Shown: in pieces, positions 42,435 to 51,729 of the stretch
How positions within the stretch are numbered: position 1 is the first letter of the stretch
Layout: the number at the start of each line of letters is the position of its first letter
NCBI RefSeq assembly: GCF_000817735.3
Contig: NZ_JTJC03000004.1
Coordinates: 186,001 to 250,000, forward strand
Source: Scytonema millei VB511283
Lineage (GTDB): Bacteria > Cyanobacteriota > Cyanobacteriia > Cyanobacteriales > Chroococcidiopsidaceae
DNA: 64,000 bases
Reading direction: 5' to 3'
Notes under the pieces: generated by a model
Seen by the model: the letters and a program-made list of their open reading frames with translations, nothing else
The model's database searches: none
Told to the model about the DNA's origin: nothing
Made by a program: the position numbers and the translations under genes

Positions 42435-43352
42435 ATGATTCCAGGTCAATTTGACTACGCTGCACCTGAAACTCTGGAAGCTGCGGTGAATCTGCTAAAA
42501 GAGAACGAGGGAGCAAAGATTCTTGCCGGTGGTCACAGCTTACTGAGAGAAATGAAGCTAGGTCGAGTCTCCCCCTTACTACTAGTAGATCTAGGAAAAA
42601 TTCAGGGCTTGCAAGGGATTGGACTCAATCGCGATCCGAACGGTGTCGTCCAAATTGGTGTTATGACTACCTATGCCCAAACTGCTAATGCCCTCAAGGT
42701 CAAGGAAAACTATCGCGCTCTGGCTGAAGCAGCGTTGAGCATTGGTGATGCCCAGATCCGCAACTGGGGCAGAATTGGTGACATCTTTGCCTATCGTGAC
42801 CTAGCCTGCGATTTACCTGCCGCTGCTTTGGTTCTAGAAGCAACGTTCAACACGATCGATCCAAGCGGTCATCGTGCGATTCTGGCTGAAGAGTTCATCA
42901 ACGCCTCTTTCAATTTAGGGCTGGAGCCTGGTGAAATCGTCACTTCGATCGATCTGCCACCCTATGTTACCGGAACTAATAGTGCCTACGAAAAGTTCCA
43001 GCACCCAGCCAGTGGCTATACCATTTGTGGCATTGCGACCTTGATTAGGCGATCGTCCAGCGGTATTGTGAGCAAATGCCGTGTGGCTGTTACTGGCGCT
43101 CATGCTCATGCTATCCGTCTGCGTCAGGTCGAGGCAGCACTGGAGGGCAAAGCACCGACAACAAAAAACATTGCGGCTGCGGCTAATCTGGCGACAGAAA
43201 GCGTGTCCATAAGCCAGGAAGCTAGCCAAGTACTGAATAGCCTTTCTAACAACTACATCTCCACAGAGTATCGCACTCATTTAACGGGTGTGCTTACTGC
43301 TCGATCGCTCACTCGCGCTACCGAACGTGTCGAGATTCGCAATTATACTTGA
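42435..43352 (+). CDS. Molybdenum hydroxylase FAD-binding subunit (CoxM-like)
   Basis: A 305-residue partner of the preceding large subunit. The N-terminal FAD loop AGGHSLLREMKLG is normal. The second FAD-contact loop, typically a TIGGN sequence after QIRN, reads QIRNWGRIGDIFAYRD at about 107-122, so it is altered. The C-terminal domain is complete. A 104-base gap separates it from the large subunit gene. It needs a 2Fe-2S protein for electron transfer, which must be encoded elsewhere or be missing. Confidence 0.9.
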   Translation: MIPGQFDYAAPETLEAAVNLLKENEGAKILAGGHSLLREMKLGRVSPLLLVDLGKIQGLQGIGLNRDPNGVVQIGVMTTYAQTANALKVKENYRALAEAALSIGDAQIRNWGRIGDIFAYRDLACDLPAAALVLEATFNTIDPSGHRAILAEEFINASFNLGLEPGEIVTSIDLPPYVTGTNSAYEKFQHPASGYTICGIATLIRRSSSGIVSKCRVAVTGAHAHAIRLRQVEAALEGKAPTTKNIAAAANLATESVSISQEASQVLNSLSNNYISTEYRTHLTGVLTARSLTRATERVEIRNYT

Positions 43353-43572
43353 TTTGCAACCGAGAAATGCGATCGCAGTCTTTTCACTATTACTTTATCA
43401 TCTCTAAACCCATTTGCATCTGTAAGCAGAGAAACTAAAGTAGCTGTAGGAAAATGTCTATAAACTAGTGCCTGCAACTTATGTGCTGGGAATACTTGGA
43501 GCGGATTTCTCATCTGTCCATTTCACAGCCAGTCGTCCGTTTGTTAATTGATATCATTATGTTTGGGAGGTA

Positions 43573-44604
43573 ATGTTGGAAACGGAATTCAGTAGTTTTG
43601 TCACAAATCCGTTAGTTAGTATTCTGATTAATAACTATAATTACGGTCAGTTTTTAGGAGAGGCGATTGACAGCGCCCTTAACCAAACTTATTATAACGT
43701 TGAGGTAATTGTCGTTGATGATGGTTCTACTGATAATTCTCCTAACGTGATTGCTGGATACGGCGATCGCATTATTTCAATTTTCAAAAAAAATGGCGGA
43801 CAAGCTTCTGCTTTTAATGCAGGGTTTCTTGCTAGCAAAGGTGAAATTATTTGCATTTTAGATTCCGATGATGCTTTTGACCGAACGAAGGTAGAAAAAA
43901 TTGTTGAAATTTTTCAACTAAATTCAGATATTGGTTGGTGCTATCATCCTCTCAAGTTGCTCGACTATAGTAAAAATACGGTTATAAGAAGCGATCCAGA
44001 TGGCATCTCTAGCCACAAAGTAGACTTTAGACAACAGGTACGGCAAGGAAAATTACCATATTTTGTTCCAGCGACATCAGGACTTTGTTTTCAGCGATCG
44101 CTACTTCAACAACTCCTACCAATGCCAGTTGCTCAAAATATCTCCTTAGGAGATCATTACATCAAATTTACAGCTTTAGCATTATCATCTGGATTCTTTC
44201 TAAATGAGGACTTAGCCATTCAGAATGTTCATGAAAATAATGCTTTTACCTTAGATTTTTTTCATGGTAATAAGAAACAAGTTGAAGCCAGAATCTTAAC
44301 TTTAACTGCTTATTGGATGCGAAAGAAATTTCCAGTTATGATTAATTTTGCTAATAAAATTTTTGGCATTGGTCTGGGTATATATTGGCAAACAGGTGGC
44401 ATTGAGCCAGGGTGTAAGTCCTTTATTGAGGAATACCTGTCTAATACTTCCGCAATAGAAAAGATTGAAATCTATTTGCGGGCATATTATCATGCAAATC
44501 CACTTTTTCTAAGCATTCGACGTTTTCGGTTGCTCCGCGATCTGCAACGAGTCAAAACAATCGCAGATACTGGAGAACATTCGACTGTCACCACACCCAT
44601 CTAA
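43573..44604 (+). CDS. Family 2 glycosyltransferase
   Basis: A 343-residue GT-A-fold glycosyltransferase from ATG 43573 (GGGAGGTA upstream). The nucleotide-sugar motifs are SILINNYNYGQFL, VVDDGSTDNS and LDSDDAFD. The C-terminal third is hydrophobic in patches but has no clear membrane helix. No other polysaccharide gene is adjacent, so the acceptor is unknown. Confidence 0.9.
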   Translation: MLETEFSSFVTNPLVSILINNYNYGQFLGEAIDSALNQTYYNVEVIVVDDGSTDNSPNVIAGYGDRIISIFKKNGGQASAFNAGFLASKGEIICILDSDDAFDRTKVEKIVEIFQLNSDIGWCYHPLKLLDYSKNTVIRSDPDGISSHKVDFRQQVRQGKLPYFVPATSGLCFQRSLLQQLLPMPVAQNISLGDHYIKFTALALSSGFFLNEDLAIQNVHENNAFTLDFFHGNKKQVEARILTLTAYWMRKKFPVMINFANKIFGIGLGIYWQTGGIEPGCKSFIEEYLSNTSAIEKIEIYLRAYYHANPLFLSIRRFRLLRDLQRVKTIADTGEHSTVTTPI

Positions 44605-44764
44605 CACCGTGGAAGTTCTGAAACAGATTTTTCCTACACTAACGAAGCGATCGTCTAGATTGTCAGTATTCGTTCAATAGTCCCGAAAACACTACTCTTT
44701 TGGTGGATGAGCGTTGAGCTACTGCCTACAGTACACTCAAAAATCATACCTACATTTCACCGAT

Positions 44765-45043
44765 ATGGAAGACACTTTGTTCAACCGTACTTTTCGGGAC
44801 AGCCAGGGCGAGATTGTTCTGGCTCAAAAGCCCAATCTGCCGATTCTGGTCTGGCTAGCAGCAACTTTACTCAATTTGATTCCCACGACTGGCAACATCC
44901 ACACAGGGCTAGACGCACTCGCCTTTGGCTCCTTGTTCACTTGGGCGTGGCTGGAACTGTTCCAAGGTGTTAACTACTTCCGGCGGGCGTTAGGATTTAT
45001 CGTGCTAATAGGCGCGCTCGCCTCTAGACTTCCCTGGTCGTAA
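44765..45043 (+). CDS. Small conserved cyanobacterial membrane protein, 92 aa
   Basis: From ATG 44765 the protein begins MEDTLFNRTFRDSQGEIVLAQ and has two membrane helices separated by IHTGLDALAFGSLFTWAWLELFQGVNYFRR. That central segment is typical of a conserved cyanobacterial family without known function. The frame extends upstream to a TTG at 44714 but without support. Confidence 0.72.
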   Translation: MEDTLFNRTFRDSQGEIVLAQKPNLPILVWLAATLLNLIPTTGNIHTGLDALAFGSLFTWAWLELFQGVNYFRRALGFIVLIGALASRLPWS

Positions 45044-45110
45044 CGGGTTCATCATTCCAAAACTGTAATGCCTATTGCATTCCTTAAAGGAGTTGACAAG
45101 GGGTGTGAGT

Positions 45111-46157
45111 TTAGGTTGTAGGATAAAGCTGTAACTTTTGGGTGGCGATCTCTAGCTGCACTGGAGTGTTAACCGCTAAATAAGTGTTTGTAGGAGTCCG
45201 CGCCACGATTTCACGACCGCTAGGCGTATGGAGGACGTAGCGATATTCGCGTCCGAGGAACTGGCGATCGCGAATTAAAATTTGACTGGTAGGAACGGGG
45301 GTGAGAACGATCTCTTCTTGGCGCACCATCAGATCGACTGCATCCTGCCGATCGCGATCGCCAGTTAGGGAAACAGGGATAGTGCCGATTTCTGTCTGCC
45401 ACACATCACCTCGTCGCTGAGCTGGAATCAGATTGGCTTGGGTGACAAACTCGGCAACAAACCGCGATGCTGGTTGCTGATATAGGTACTCTGGCGTATC
45501 AATTTGCTCCAGATAACCATTGCACATGACTGCAACCCGATCGGCGATTGATAGCGCTTCTTCGCGATCGTGCGTGACCAGTATTGCTGATACACCCGCA
45601 GCTTTAAGGATCGCCCGCAACTCGTGCCGCAACCGCAATCGCACTTGTGCATCCAGATTGCTCAGCGGTTCGTCAAGCAAAATTAGCGCCGGACGCGGAG
45701 CAATGGCACGAGCGAGAGCAACACGCTGCTGTTGTCCCCCAGAGAGTTGGTGAGGATAGCGGTTTTCCATGCCAGTCAGATTGACTAAGGCGAGTGCATC
45801 TTTCACCTGCTTCGTAATTTTAGAGGAGCGATCTAAGCCAAATGCAATATTTTGACTCACCGTGAGATGCGGGAACAAGGCGTAGTCTTGAAACACCATC
45901 CCCACATTCCGCTGTTCTGGGGGCAACCAATGCCCGTCGCCCGATACCCGCCGCTGGGCAATGTCAATCGTGCCGTTCTGGGGCTGTTCAAATCCAGCAA
46001 TTAACCGCAGGAGCGTAGTTTTACCACAACCAGAAGGACCGAGCAGCGCTAGTAAATCGCCTGCTGGCAACGATAGGGAAACCCCACAGACGGCGGGTTG
46101 ACTTCGGCGGGAAAATTGTCGAGTGACCTGATGCAGACAGAGAAGGGGAGAGGGCAT
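45111..46157 (-). CDS. futC: Iron(III) ABC transporter ATP-binding protein (FutC/FbpC type)
   Basis: A 348-residue ATPase energising iron import. Walker [15 protein letters not shown]-loop [12 protein letters not shown], signature [14 protein letters not shown], Walker [13 protein letters not shown] and the switch histidine in LVTHDREEA are intact. The C-terminal TOBE-like regulatory domain is typical of the FbpC group. It is transcribed away from the permease gene, with 134 bases between the two starts. Regulation by Fur would be expected, but I could not find a convincing Fur box. Confidence 0.92.
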   Translation of the reverse strand: MPSPLLCLHQVTRQFSRRSQPAVCGVSLSLPAGDLLALLGPSGCGKTTLLRLIAGFEQPQNGTIDIAQRRVSGDGHWLPPEQRNVGMVFQDYALFPHLTVSQNIAFGLDRSSKITKQVKDALALVNLTGMENRYPHQLSGGQQQRVALARAIAPRPALILLDEPLSNLDAQVRLRLRHELRAILKAAGVSAILVTHDREEALSIADRVAVMCNGYLEQIDTPEYLYQQPASRFVAEFVTQANLIPAQRRGDVWQTEIGTIPVSLTGDRDRQDAVDLMVRQEEIVLTPVPTSQILIRDRQFLGREYRYVLHTPSGREIVARTPTNTYLAVNTPVQLEIATQKLQLYPTT

Positions 46158-46291
46158 GAAACCAGAAAAGCCAGTATATAAACTTAGACTTGCCTTTATA
46201 GTGTAATGGAGTCCTGCAATATATTCTCATCAAGAATTTCATCTTGCTGGACAAATTGTTTCTGATTATCTTTTTGCTTCATTGTGTCCCT
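46158..46291. promoter_or_regulatory. Divergent promoter region of the iron transport genes
   Basis: The region between futC (minus) and futB (plus). It is AT-rich and contains a small dyad, ATTCT-N5-AGAAT (46223-46237). This is not a good match to a Fur consensus, so any operator role is tentative. Confidence 0.3.
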
Positions 46292-47965
46292 ATGCCTACG
46301 CTCGACTCTCATCGCATTTTCAAACGTTCCTGGAATAGCTGGACGTTCTTGGTTATAGCGATCGCCTTACTGATTCTCGCTCCGATTGGAGTCGTACTCA
46401 GTAGTGTCTTGACTAACTCCGGCACGGTATGGAATCACCTTCTAGCCACAGTGCTGCCGGACTACATTAGTAGTTCTCTGTGGTTAATGCTGGGAGTTGG
46501 ACTGTGTACGGTGGCGATTGGCGTAGGCACGGCATGGTTGGTGACAATGTGCCGATTTCCCGGACAGCGGCTATTAGAATGGGCGCTACTGCTACCATTA
46601 GCCGCTCCAGCTTACGTGTTGGCATACGTGTATACCGAGTTGTTAGAGTTTTACGGTCCGGTGCAGTTGGCACTGCGAGACATGTTTGGCTGGACGAGCG
46701 TGAATGACTACTGGTTTCCTACCGTTCGATCGCTTGGTGGCGCGATCGCCATTATCAGTCTCGTGCTGTATCCCTACGTTTACTTACTCAGCCGCGTGGC
46801 ATTTTTAGAGCAGTCAGTTTGTACGCTAGAAGCAAGTCGGTTACTGGGATGCAATCCGTGGCGCAGCTTCACGCGAGTTGCATTGCCGCTGGCTAGACCA
46901 GCAATTGTCGCAGGAGTATCGCTGGTGCTGATGGAAACGCTGAATGATTTTGGTACGGTGCAATATTTTGCCGTGAATACATTTAGTGTTGGGATTTACC
47001 GCACCTGGTTTGGTATGGGCGATCGAATTGCTGCCTCGCAGCTATCGGCGTTGTTATTGGTGTTTGTGCTGTTACTAATCGGGCTGGAGCGCTGGTCTCG
47101 GCAGCAAACGCGCTATCACCACACGGGACGCTATCAGCGATTGTCTGCGTTTAAGTTACGGGGATGGCGAGCGATCGCTGCTGTCATCGTTTGTGGACTG
47201 CCGATCGCGCTGGGTTTTTTGATTCCTGCCGGACGCTTGCTGTACATGGCAACTAGCGATATTACCCACAACTTTAGCCAACGCTTTTGGGAGCTTTCTC
47301 GCCATAGTCTGATCCTAGCGGCAGTAACGGCAATAGTGGCAGTCGTCGTGTCGCCAATCCTGGCTTACGGTTTGCGGCTGAGTTCTAATTGGGGTATGCA
47401 GGTAGCGGTCAGAACGGCAACGGTGGGCTATGCAATTCCTGGCGCGGTGATTGCCGTGGGCGTGCTGTTTCCAATTGGGGCGATCGATAATGCTATAGAT
47501 GCTGGGATGCAATCGACTTTCGGCATTTCTACCGGCTTGTTGCTCAGTGGCACAATTACAACGCTGGTATTTGCCTATTTGGTGCGCTTCTTGGCGGTGT
47601 CGTATAACACGGTTGAATCCAGCCTCAGCCGTATTAAACCCAACCTGGATGACGCGGCGCGATCGCTCGGCTGTGGCACGACCCGCACTCTGGTGCAGAT
47701 TCACGCACCGTTAATGAGTGGCGGCTTGCTAACGGCAGCAATTTTAGTTTTTGTCGATGTGATGAAAGAATTGCCTGCGACACTCATCGTTCGTCCGTTT
47801 AACTTTGATACGCTGGCAGTGGAGGTATATCGGCTAGCAGCAGACGAGCGTTTGGCAGAGGCGGCTGCACCCGCATTGGCGATTGTCGCTGTTGGTATTA
47901 TTCCTGTGATTGCTTTAAGTCGGCAGATTACCCGTACCAGACCGGAGGAAATTGACTACAGGTAG
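46292..47965 (+). CDS. futB: Iron(III) ABC transporter permease (FutB/FbpB type)
   Basis: A 557-residue permease with two fused six-helix halves, each carrying the inner-membrane contact loop to the ATPase: EASRLLGCNPWRSFTRVALP in the first half and DAARSLGCGTTRTLVQIHAP in the second. ATG 46292 is chosen because the extension to 46244 adds only a hydrophobic stretch and no binding site. It works with futC and futA. Confidence 0.93.
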   Translation: MPTLDSHRIFKRSWNSWTFLVIAIALLILAPIGVVLSSVLTNSGTVWNHLLATVLPDYISSSLWLMLGVGLCTVAIGVGTAWLVTMCRFPGQRLLEWALLLPLAAPAYVLAYVYTELLEFYGPVQLALRDMFGWTSVNDYWFPTVRSLGGAIAIISLVLYPYVYLLSRVAFLEQSVCTLEASRLLGCNPWRSFTRVALPLARPAIVAGVSLVLMETLNDFGTVQYFAVNTFSVGIYRTWFGMGDRIAASQLSALLLVFVLLLIGLERWSRQQTRYHHTGRYQRLSAFKLRGWRAIAAVIVCGLPIALGFLIPAGRLLYMATSDITHNFSQRFWELSRHSLILAAVTAIVAVVVSPILAYGLRLSSNWGMQVAVRTATVGYAIPGAVIAVGVLFPIGAIDNAIDAGMQSTFGISTGLLLSGTITTLVFAYLVRFLAVSYNTVESSLSRIKPNLDDAARSLGCGTTRTLVQIHAPLMSGGLLTAAILVFVDVMKELPATLIVRPFNFDTLAVEVYRLAADERLAEAAAPALAIVAVGIIPVIALSRQITRTRPEEIDYR

Positions 47966-48159
47966 TTCTTTTGACACGAGATCGTGGTATATTCCTGTCT
48001 AATGCAAAAACTTATCATTAGCAGGCTATCTGCGATCGAAAAGGCGTTTTGTTAAACGCCAAGTCTTGACTGAATCTTGTCTTGACTAGATAGTGCTGAA
48101 TCGATTTTCGAGTAGCACGTAGTTCCCTGGTCTTAGTTAATTAATGTGGTTAGTGAGTT

Positions 48160-49173
48160 ATGAACTTAGGTAAGGTAAAAATCTGGGTAGGTGTGGGCGC
48201 TTACGTTCTTTCAGGCGCGGCTGCGATCGCAGGGTCAGATCGCGCCGCAGAAGCAGCTGCGGAAAGGGCGATCGAAATACCCGATCGCGCTTCAGTGATG
48301 AAGATAGCCCAAGGTGGCGAAGGTGGTGAAGGCGGTGAAGGTGGTAGCCCCGCCAAGCCTTCTACTACTACCCCTAACCAGGGCGGTGAAGGCGGTGAAG
48401 GTGGTAGCCCCGCCAAGCCTTCTACTACTACCCCTAGCCAAGGTGGTGAAGGTGGTGAAGGTGGTGAAGGTGGTGAAGGTGGTGAAGGTGGTAGCCCCGC
48501 TAAGCCCCCCACCACCTTTACTCCCAGGCAGGGTGGTGAAGGTGGTAGTCCCGCCAAGCCTTCTACTACTACCCCTAGCCAGGGTGGTGAAGGCGGTGAA
48601 GGCGGTGAAGCAGGAACATCATTCAAGGATAAGCTCAGTGGTAAGCAACTGTTAAATGCCTTGCAGAATGGTGGATATGTCATTTACTTCCGACATGCCC
48701 AAACTGAAAAGGATTATGCCGACCAAGTCTCTGCAAAAATGGGAGATTGTTCGACTCAGCGAATGCTAAGTGAAGTTGGCTGGCAGCAGTCACGGACGAT
48801 CGGTCAAGCTTTTGAAGCGTTGAAGATTCCTGTGGGTCAAGTTTACTCTAGCGAGTATTGTCGTGCTTGGCAGACAGCAGATATTGCGTTTGGTCGCACT
48901 GAAAAGAGAGCAGCCTTAAATTTTCCACCTGCTGAAGATTACACCGAAGCCCAGAAAGCCCAAATGCGGAATGCGGTGATGCCATTCCTCACGACTACGC
49001 CTGCTGACGGAAGCAATACGGTAGTTGTGGGTCACGACGACGTGTTTGATGCGGCAACAGGAATTTATCCAGAGCCTCAAGGCGTTGCATACATTGTGAA
49101 GCCAGATGGCAAGGGGAAGTTTGAGATCGTCGCTAATATGTTGCCTGAAGAATGGGCAAAAATGACACAGTAA
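48160..49173 (+). CDS. Histidine-phosphatase-superfamily protein with Gly-Glu repeat linker
   Basis: A 337-residue protein. Residues 1-35 include a hydrophobic segment (IWVGVGAYVLSGAAAIAG) that could be a signal peptide. Residues 50-150 are low-complexity repeats of GGEGGEGG blocks alternating with SPAKPSTTTP. The remaining 190 residues form a phosphoglycerate-mutase-like histidine phosphatase domain with the nucleophile motif YFRHAQTEKD and a later VVGHDD. The linker DNA repeats with a 60-base period. It lies between iron permease and hydroxylase genes. The acidic Gly-Glu linker could bind cations or act as a spacer on the cell surface; both are guesses. Confidence 0.85.
   Translation: MNLGKVKIWVGVGAYVLSGAAAIAGSDRAAEAAAERAIEIPDRASVMKIAQGGEGGEGGEGGSPAKPSTTTPNQGGEGGEGGSPAKPSTTTPSQGGEGGEGGEGGEGGEGGSPAKPPTTFTPRQGGEGGSPAKPSTTTPSQGGEGGEGGEAGTSFKDKLSGKQLLNALQNGGYVIYFRHAQTEKDYADQVSAKMGDCSTQRMLSEVGWQQSRTIGQAFEALKIPVGQVYSSEYCRAWQTADIAFGRTEKRAALNFPPAEDYTEAQKAQMRNAVMPFLTTTPADGSNTVVVGHDDVFDAATGIYPEPQGVAYIVKPDGKGKFEIVANMLPEEWAKMTQ
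48315..48610. repeat. Coding tandem repeats (60-bp unit and ggtgaaggt nonamers)
   Basis: The lines beginning at 48321 and 48381 are almost identical over a 60-base (20-codon) unit covering GGCGGTGAAGGTGGTAGC and CCCGCCAAGCCT. Nested within are runs of GGTGAAGGT. Copy number changes would keep reading frame because unit lengths are multiples of three. Confidence 0.9.
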
Positions 49174-49262
49174 ATCAGTTATCAGTTATCAGTTATTAGG
49201 GAAATTGGTAATTGGTAATTGGTTGTTGGTTGACAGTTGACAATTATCAGGGAGCAGGGGTC
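49174..49262. repeat. STRR block
   Basis: ATCAGTT heptamers follow the phosphatase stop codon, then TTGGTAA heptamers (GAAATTGGTAATTGGTAATT) and further decayed units. Confidence 0.8.
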
Positions 49263-49348
49263 GAGAGTTGGGAAATTTTGAATTTTGAATTGCTCGCCTT
49301 ATCTCCCTTATCCTTTCCCTAACTCCTTCTTACAGCATTGCGATCGCC

Positions 49349-50017
49349 ATGATTCTGTGTATTGGCAATATTCTTAACCTTACAGAGCTAGAAACGACGA
49401 TCGCCAAGCTGGAGATGGCTGAGTTTGTGGACGGTAAAGCTACAGCTGGCTGGCACGCTCGTCAGGTCAAACACAATACCCAACTGCCTCAGAGTTCGCC
49501 CGCACTGGCAAGCGTGCGAAATATCATTGATGCAGCTTTACAGCGGCACGCCTTATTCCAAATGGCGGTGCGTCCCTATATTGTTCGTCCGGTAACTATC
49601 AGTCGCTACGAGATCGGCATGTCTTACGGCACTCATGTTGATAATGCCCTGATGTACGATCCTCTAATGAGATCGGATGTATCGATGACATTATTTCTCA
49701 GCAATCCTACCACTTACGAAGGGGGAGAACTGATAATAGAGAGTACCCAGGGAGAGGTAGCATTTAAGTTGCCTGCGGGATCGGCGATCGTTTATCCTTC
49801 ATCCACGTTGCACCGCGTGGAAACCGTGACTCAAGGCGTGCGCCTAGCAGCAGTCACTTGGATTCAAAGTTTGGTACGCGATCCTCAACAGCGAGAAATT
49901 TTGTTCGATCTCGATACGGCACGTCAAACGCTGTTTGAAGCCTCCGGCAAAACGCCTGTATTCGATTTAATTTCGAAAAGCCATGCCAATCTCTTACGCC
50001 AGTGGACGGAGTTTTGA
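49349..50017 (+). CDS. PKHD-type Fe(II)/2-oxoglutarate hydroxylase (PiuC-like)
   Basis: A 222-residue dioxygenase with jelly-roll fold. Iron ligands are H96 and D98 (YGTHVDNALM) and H155 (SSTLHRVETV); R165 binds 2-oxoglutarate. The GGELIIES segment is typical. PiuC-type proteins are found beside iron-uptake genes in many bacteria, and its place 71 bases before the futA coding frame region fits that pattern. The hydroxylated target is not established in the family. Confidence 0.92.
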   Translation: MILCIGNILNLTELETTIAKLEMAEFVDGKATAGWHARQVKHNTQLPQSSPALASVRNIIDAALQRHALFQMAVRPYIVRPVTISRYEIGMSYGTHVDNALMYDPLMRSDVSMTLFLSNPTTYEGGELIIESTQGEVAFKLPAGSAIVYPSSTLHRVETVTQGVRLAAVTWIQSLVRDPQQREILFDLDTARQTLFEASGKTPVFDLISKSHANLLRQWTEF

Positions 50018-50121
50018 GCTAATGCAAAACTTTTTTAAAAGTCTGTGCCTATTAATGACATTATTATTATTAAATCAAAATATCAAAATTGCGATCGCGA
50101 GAACGTAAGCTAGAAGGATTT

Positions 50122-51183
50122 ATGAGCAAGATGACTCGTCGCACCTTTTTGGGTGCTAGTGCTGGTGCTGCTGCGGCAACTGTAACGATGGGGACGTGGG
50201 GGCTGGGAGTGTCAGCCCAAACAGGGGGCAATCGAGTAGTCAATCTTTATTCAGCGCGTCACTATGATGCAGATAGTGAAATCTATCAAGCCTTTGCAGA
50301 TGCTACGGGAATTCAAGTGAACCTGATTGAAGGCGAAGCCGATCCTCTGATCGAGCGGATTAGAAGTGAAGGAGCCAATAGTCCAGCAGACGTTTTGGTG
50401 ACAGTCGATGCAGGGCGTTTGTGGCGGGCAGAACAAGCAGGGCTGTTTCAACCTGCCAAATCAGCGCTCTTGACTAAAGCTATTCCCAAGAACCTGCGTC
50501 ATCCTGATGGTCTGTGGTTCGGCTTCTCGAAGCGGGCGCGGGTGATTATGTATGACAAAACTAAGGTAAAACCAGCAGACCTGTCCACATACGAAGACTT
50601 GACCAACCCGAAATGGCGCGGTCAGATTTTAGTGCGACCGTCCAATAATGTTTACAACCAATCCTTAGTCGGTTCGATTTTAGCGGCTAATGGCGAGTCT
50701 AAAACGGAGGCTTGGGTACGGGGGCTAGTCGCAAACTTTGCTCGTCCAGCCCAGGGGAATGATGTCGGACAAATTCAAGCCTGCGCTGCTGGGGTGGGAA
50801 GCTTAGCAATTTGCAATACCTATTACCTAGCACGAATTGCAGCTTCCGATAAACCTGCCGATCGCGCCATTGCTGAAAAAATTGGCGTGTTTTTCCCCAA
50901 CCAAAAGGGTCGTGGTACTCACGTCAATATTAGCGGTGGTGGATTGGTCAAGACCTCTCCCAATAAAGAAAACGCAATTAAATTCCTCGAATTTCTGGCA
51001 GGTTCTCGCGCCCAGGAAATTTTTGCCAAGAGCAATCACGAATATCCAGTCGTAGCCGGTGTTGCAGTCGATCCGATTTTGGCAAGCTACGGGAAATTTA
51101 AGGAAGATTCGCTCAATGCGGCTGTGTTTGGTCGCAATGGTGCAACAGCCTTGCAAATTATGGATCGAGCTGGGTGGAAATAA
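50122..51183 (+). CDS. futA: Iron(III) ABC transporter substrate-binding protein (FutA type)
   Basis: A 353-residue periplasmic ferric-binding protein. The N-terminus has a twin-arginine signal ([15 protein letters not shown]) with a likely cleavage after VSAQ. The mature part begins [17 protein letters not shown], with the His/Tyr ligand in YSARHY and tyrosine clusters in SNNVYNQS and NTYYLAR as expected for FutA. ATG 50122 follows AGAAGGATT. Tat export suggests folding with metal in the cytoplasm, as described for FutA proteins. Confidence 0.94.
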   Translation: MSKMTRRTFLGASAGAAAATVTMGTWGLGVSAQTGGNRVVNLYSARHYDADSEIYQAFADATGIQVNLIEGEADPLIERIRSEGANSPADVLVTVDAGRLWRAEQAGLFQPAKSALLTKAIPKNLRHPDGLWFGFSKRARVIMYDKTKVKPADLSTYEDLTNPKWRGQILVRPSNNVYNQSLVGSILAANGESKTEAWVRGLVANFARPAQGNDVGQIQACAAGVGSLAICNTYYLARIAASDKPADRAIAEKIGVFFPNQKGRGTHVNISGGGLVKTSPNKENAIKFLEFLAGSRAQEIFAKSNHEYPVVAGVAVDPILASYGKFKEDSLNAAVFGRNGATALQIMDRAGWK

Positions 51184-51190
51184 CGCGGGT

Positions 51191-51256
51191 AGCTTTGTAG
51201 GGACGCACAGCTGTGCGTCCCTACAGATCGTCTGTTTTACCAATGGCAAACCGCTA
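51191..51256. repeat. MITE-like palindromic element, copy 3 (left end lost)
   Basis: GTAGGGACGCACAGCTGTG + CGTCCCTAC is the core palindrome, followed by GTTTTACC and AACCGCTAC. The left ATAGCAATT end is missing. It lies between the convergent futA and Rof-like genes, where the RNA hairpin could act as a bidirectional terminator. Confidence 0.8.
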
Positions 51257-51260
51257 CCAA

Positions 51261-51506
51261 TCAGTCTGTACAAAAAGAAATCTGCTTGTCGTTAACCGAA
51301 ACAATTTTATCCAATCGAATTTCTGTACCATCATTCATCTTCAGAAAATCAGCTTGGTTTGCAGCATAAACATCCACAATGAGACCTTGAATCTCAACTA
51401 ATTTACCAGCTGCATGACGATATACAATCCGACATGATTGACGCAGGGTTGCTAATGCTTCTAGCTCATCGTGAAAACCGCAATCAACAAGAATATATTT
51501 GTCCAC
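51261..51506 (-). CDS. Rof-like (Rho-binding antiterminator family) protein
   Basis: An 81-residue protein with the pattern of the Rof/YaeO family: YILVDCGFHDELEALATL at the start, RIVYRHAAGKLVEIQGLIVD in the middle and GTEIRLDKIVSV near the end. In Escherichia coli Rof binds Rho and inhibits termination. Cyanobacteria generally lack a typical Rho, so a different RNA- or protein-binding role is possible. It is convergent with futA. Confidence 0.65.
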   Translation of the reverse strand: MDKYILVDCGFHDELEALATLRQSCRIVYRHAAGKLVEIQGLIVDVYAANQADFLKMNDGTEIRLDKIVSVNDKQISFCTD

Positions 51507-51729
51507 GATCCTTTGGTTGTATGGCGTACGGGTTAAAAACTTGAGTGTTATCTAGTTTCTAACAACATAGACAAGTATGTCACGCCGCTAGTTTGCTCGA
51601 TGTTATCCGAACTGGGACAACTACAAGTCTCTCTATCCCTCTGCAGATGCGTTAGGGATTGCTTTTCGCATGATAATGACCCGTTTACGTCGCTACTGAA
51701 ATTCTTCATAGCGGTTTTCAATTGGGTAA

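Noticed and set aside
46223-46237. Possible Fur box upstream of futB
   Set aside because: Only a five-base dyad is present and it does not resemble the GATAATGATAATC-type consensus well enough.
48201-48683. 160-codon minus-strand Pro/Ser-rich frame and 113-codon Val/Lys frame over the Gly-Glu repeat
   Set aside because: Both are shadows of the GC-rich minisatellite; the real frame continues into the phosphatase domain.
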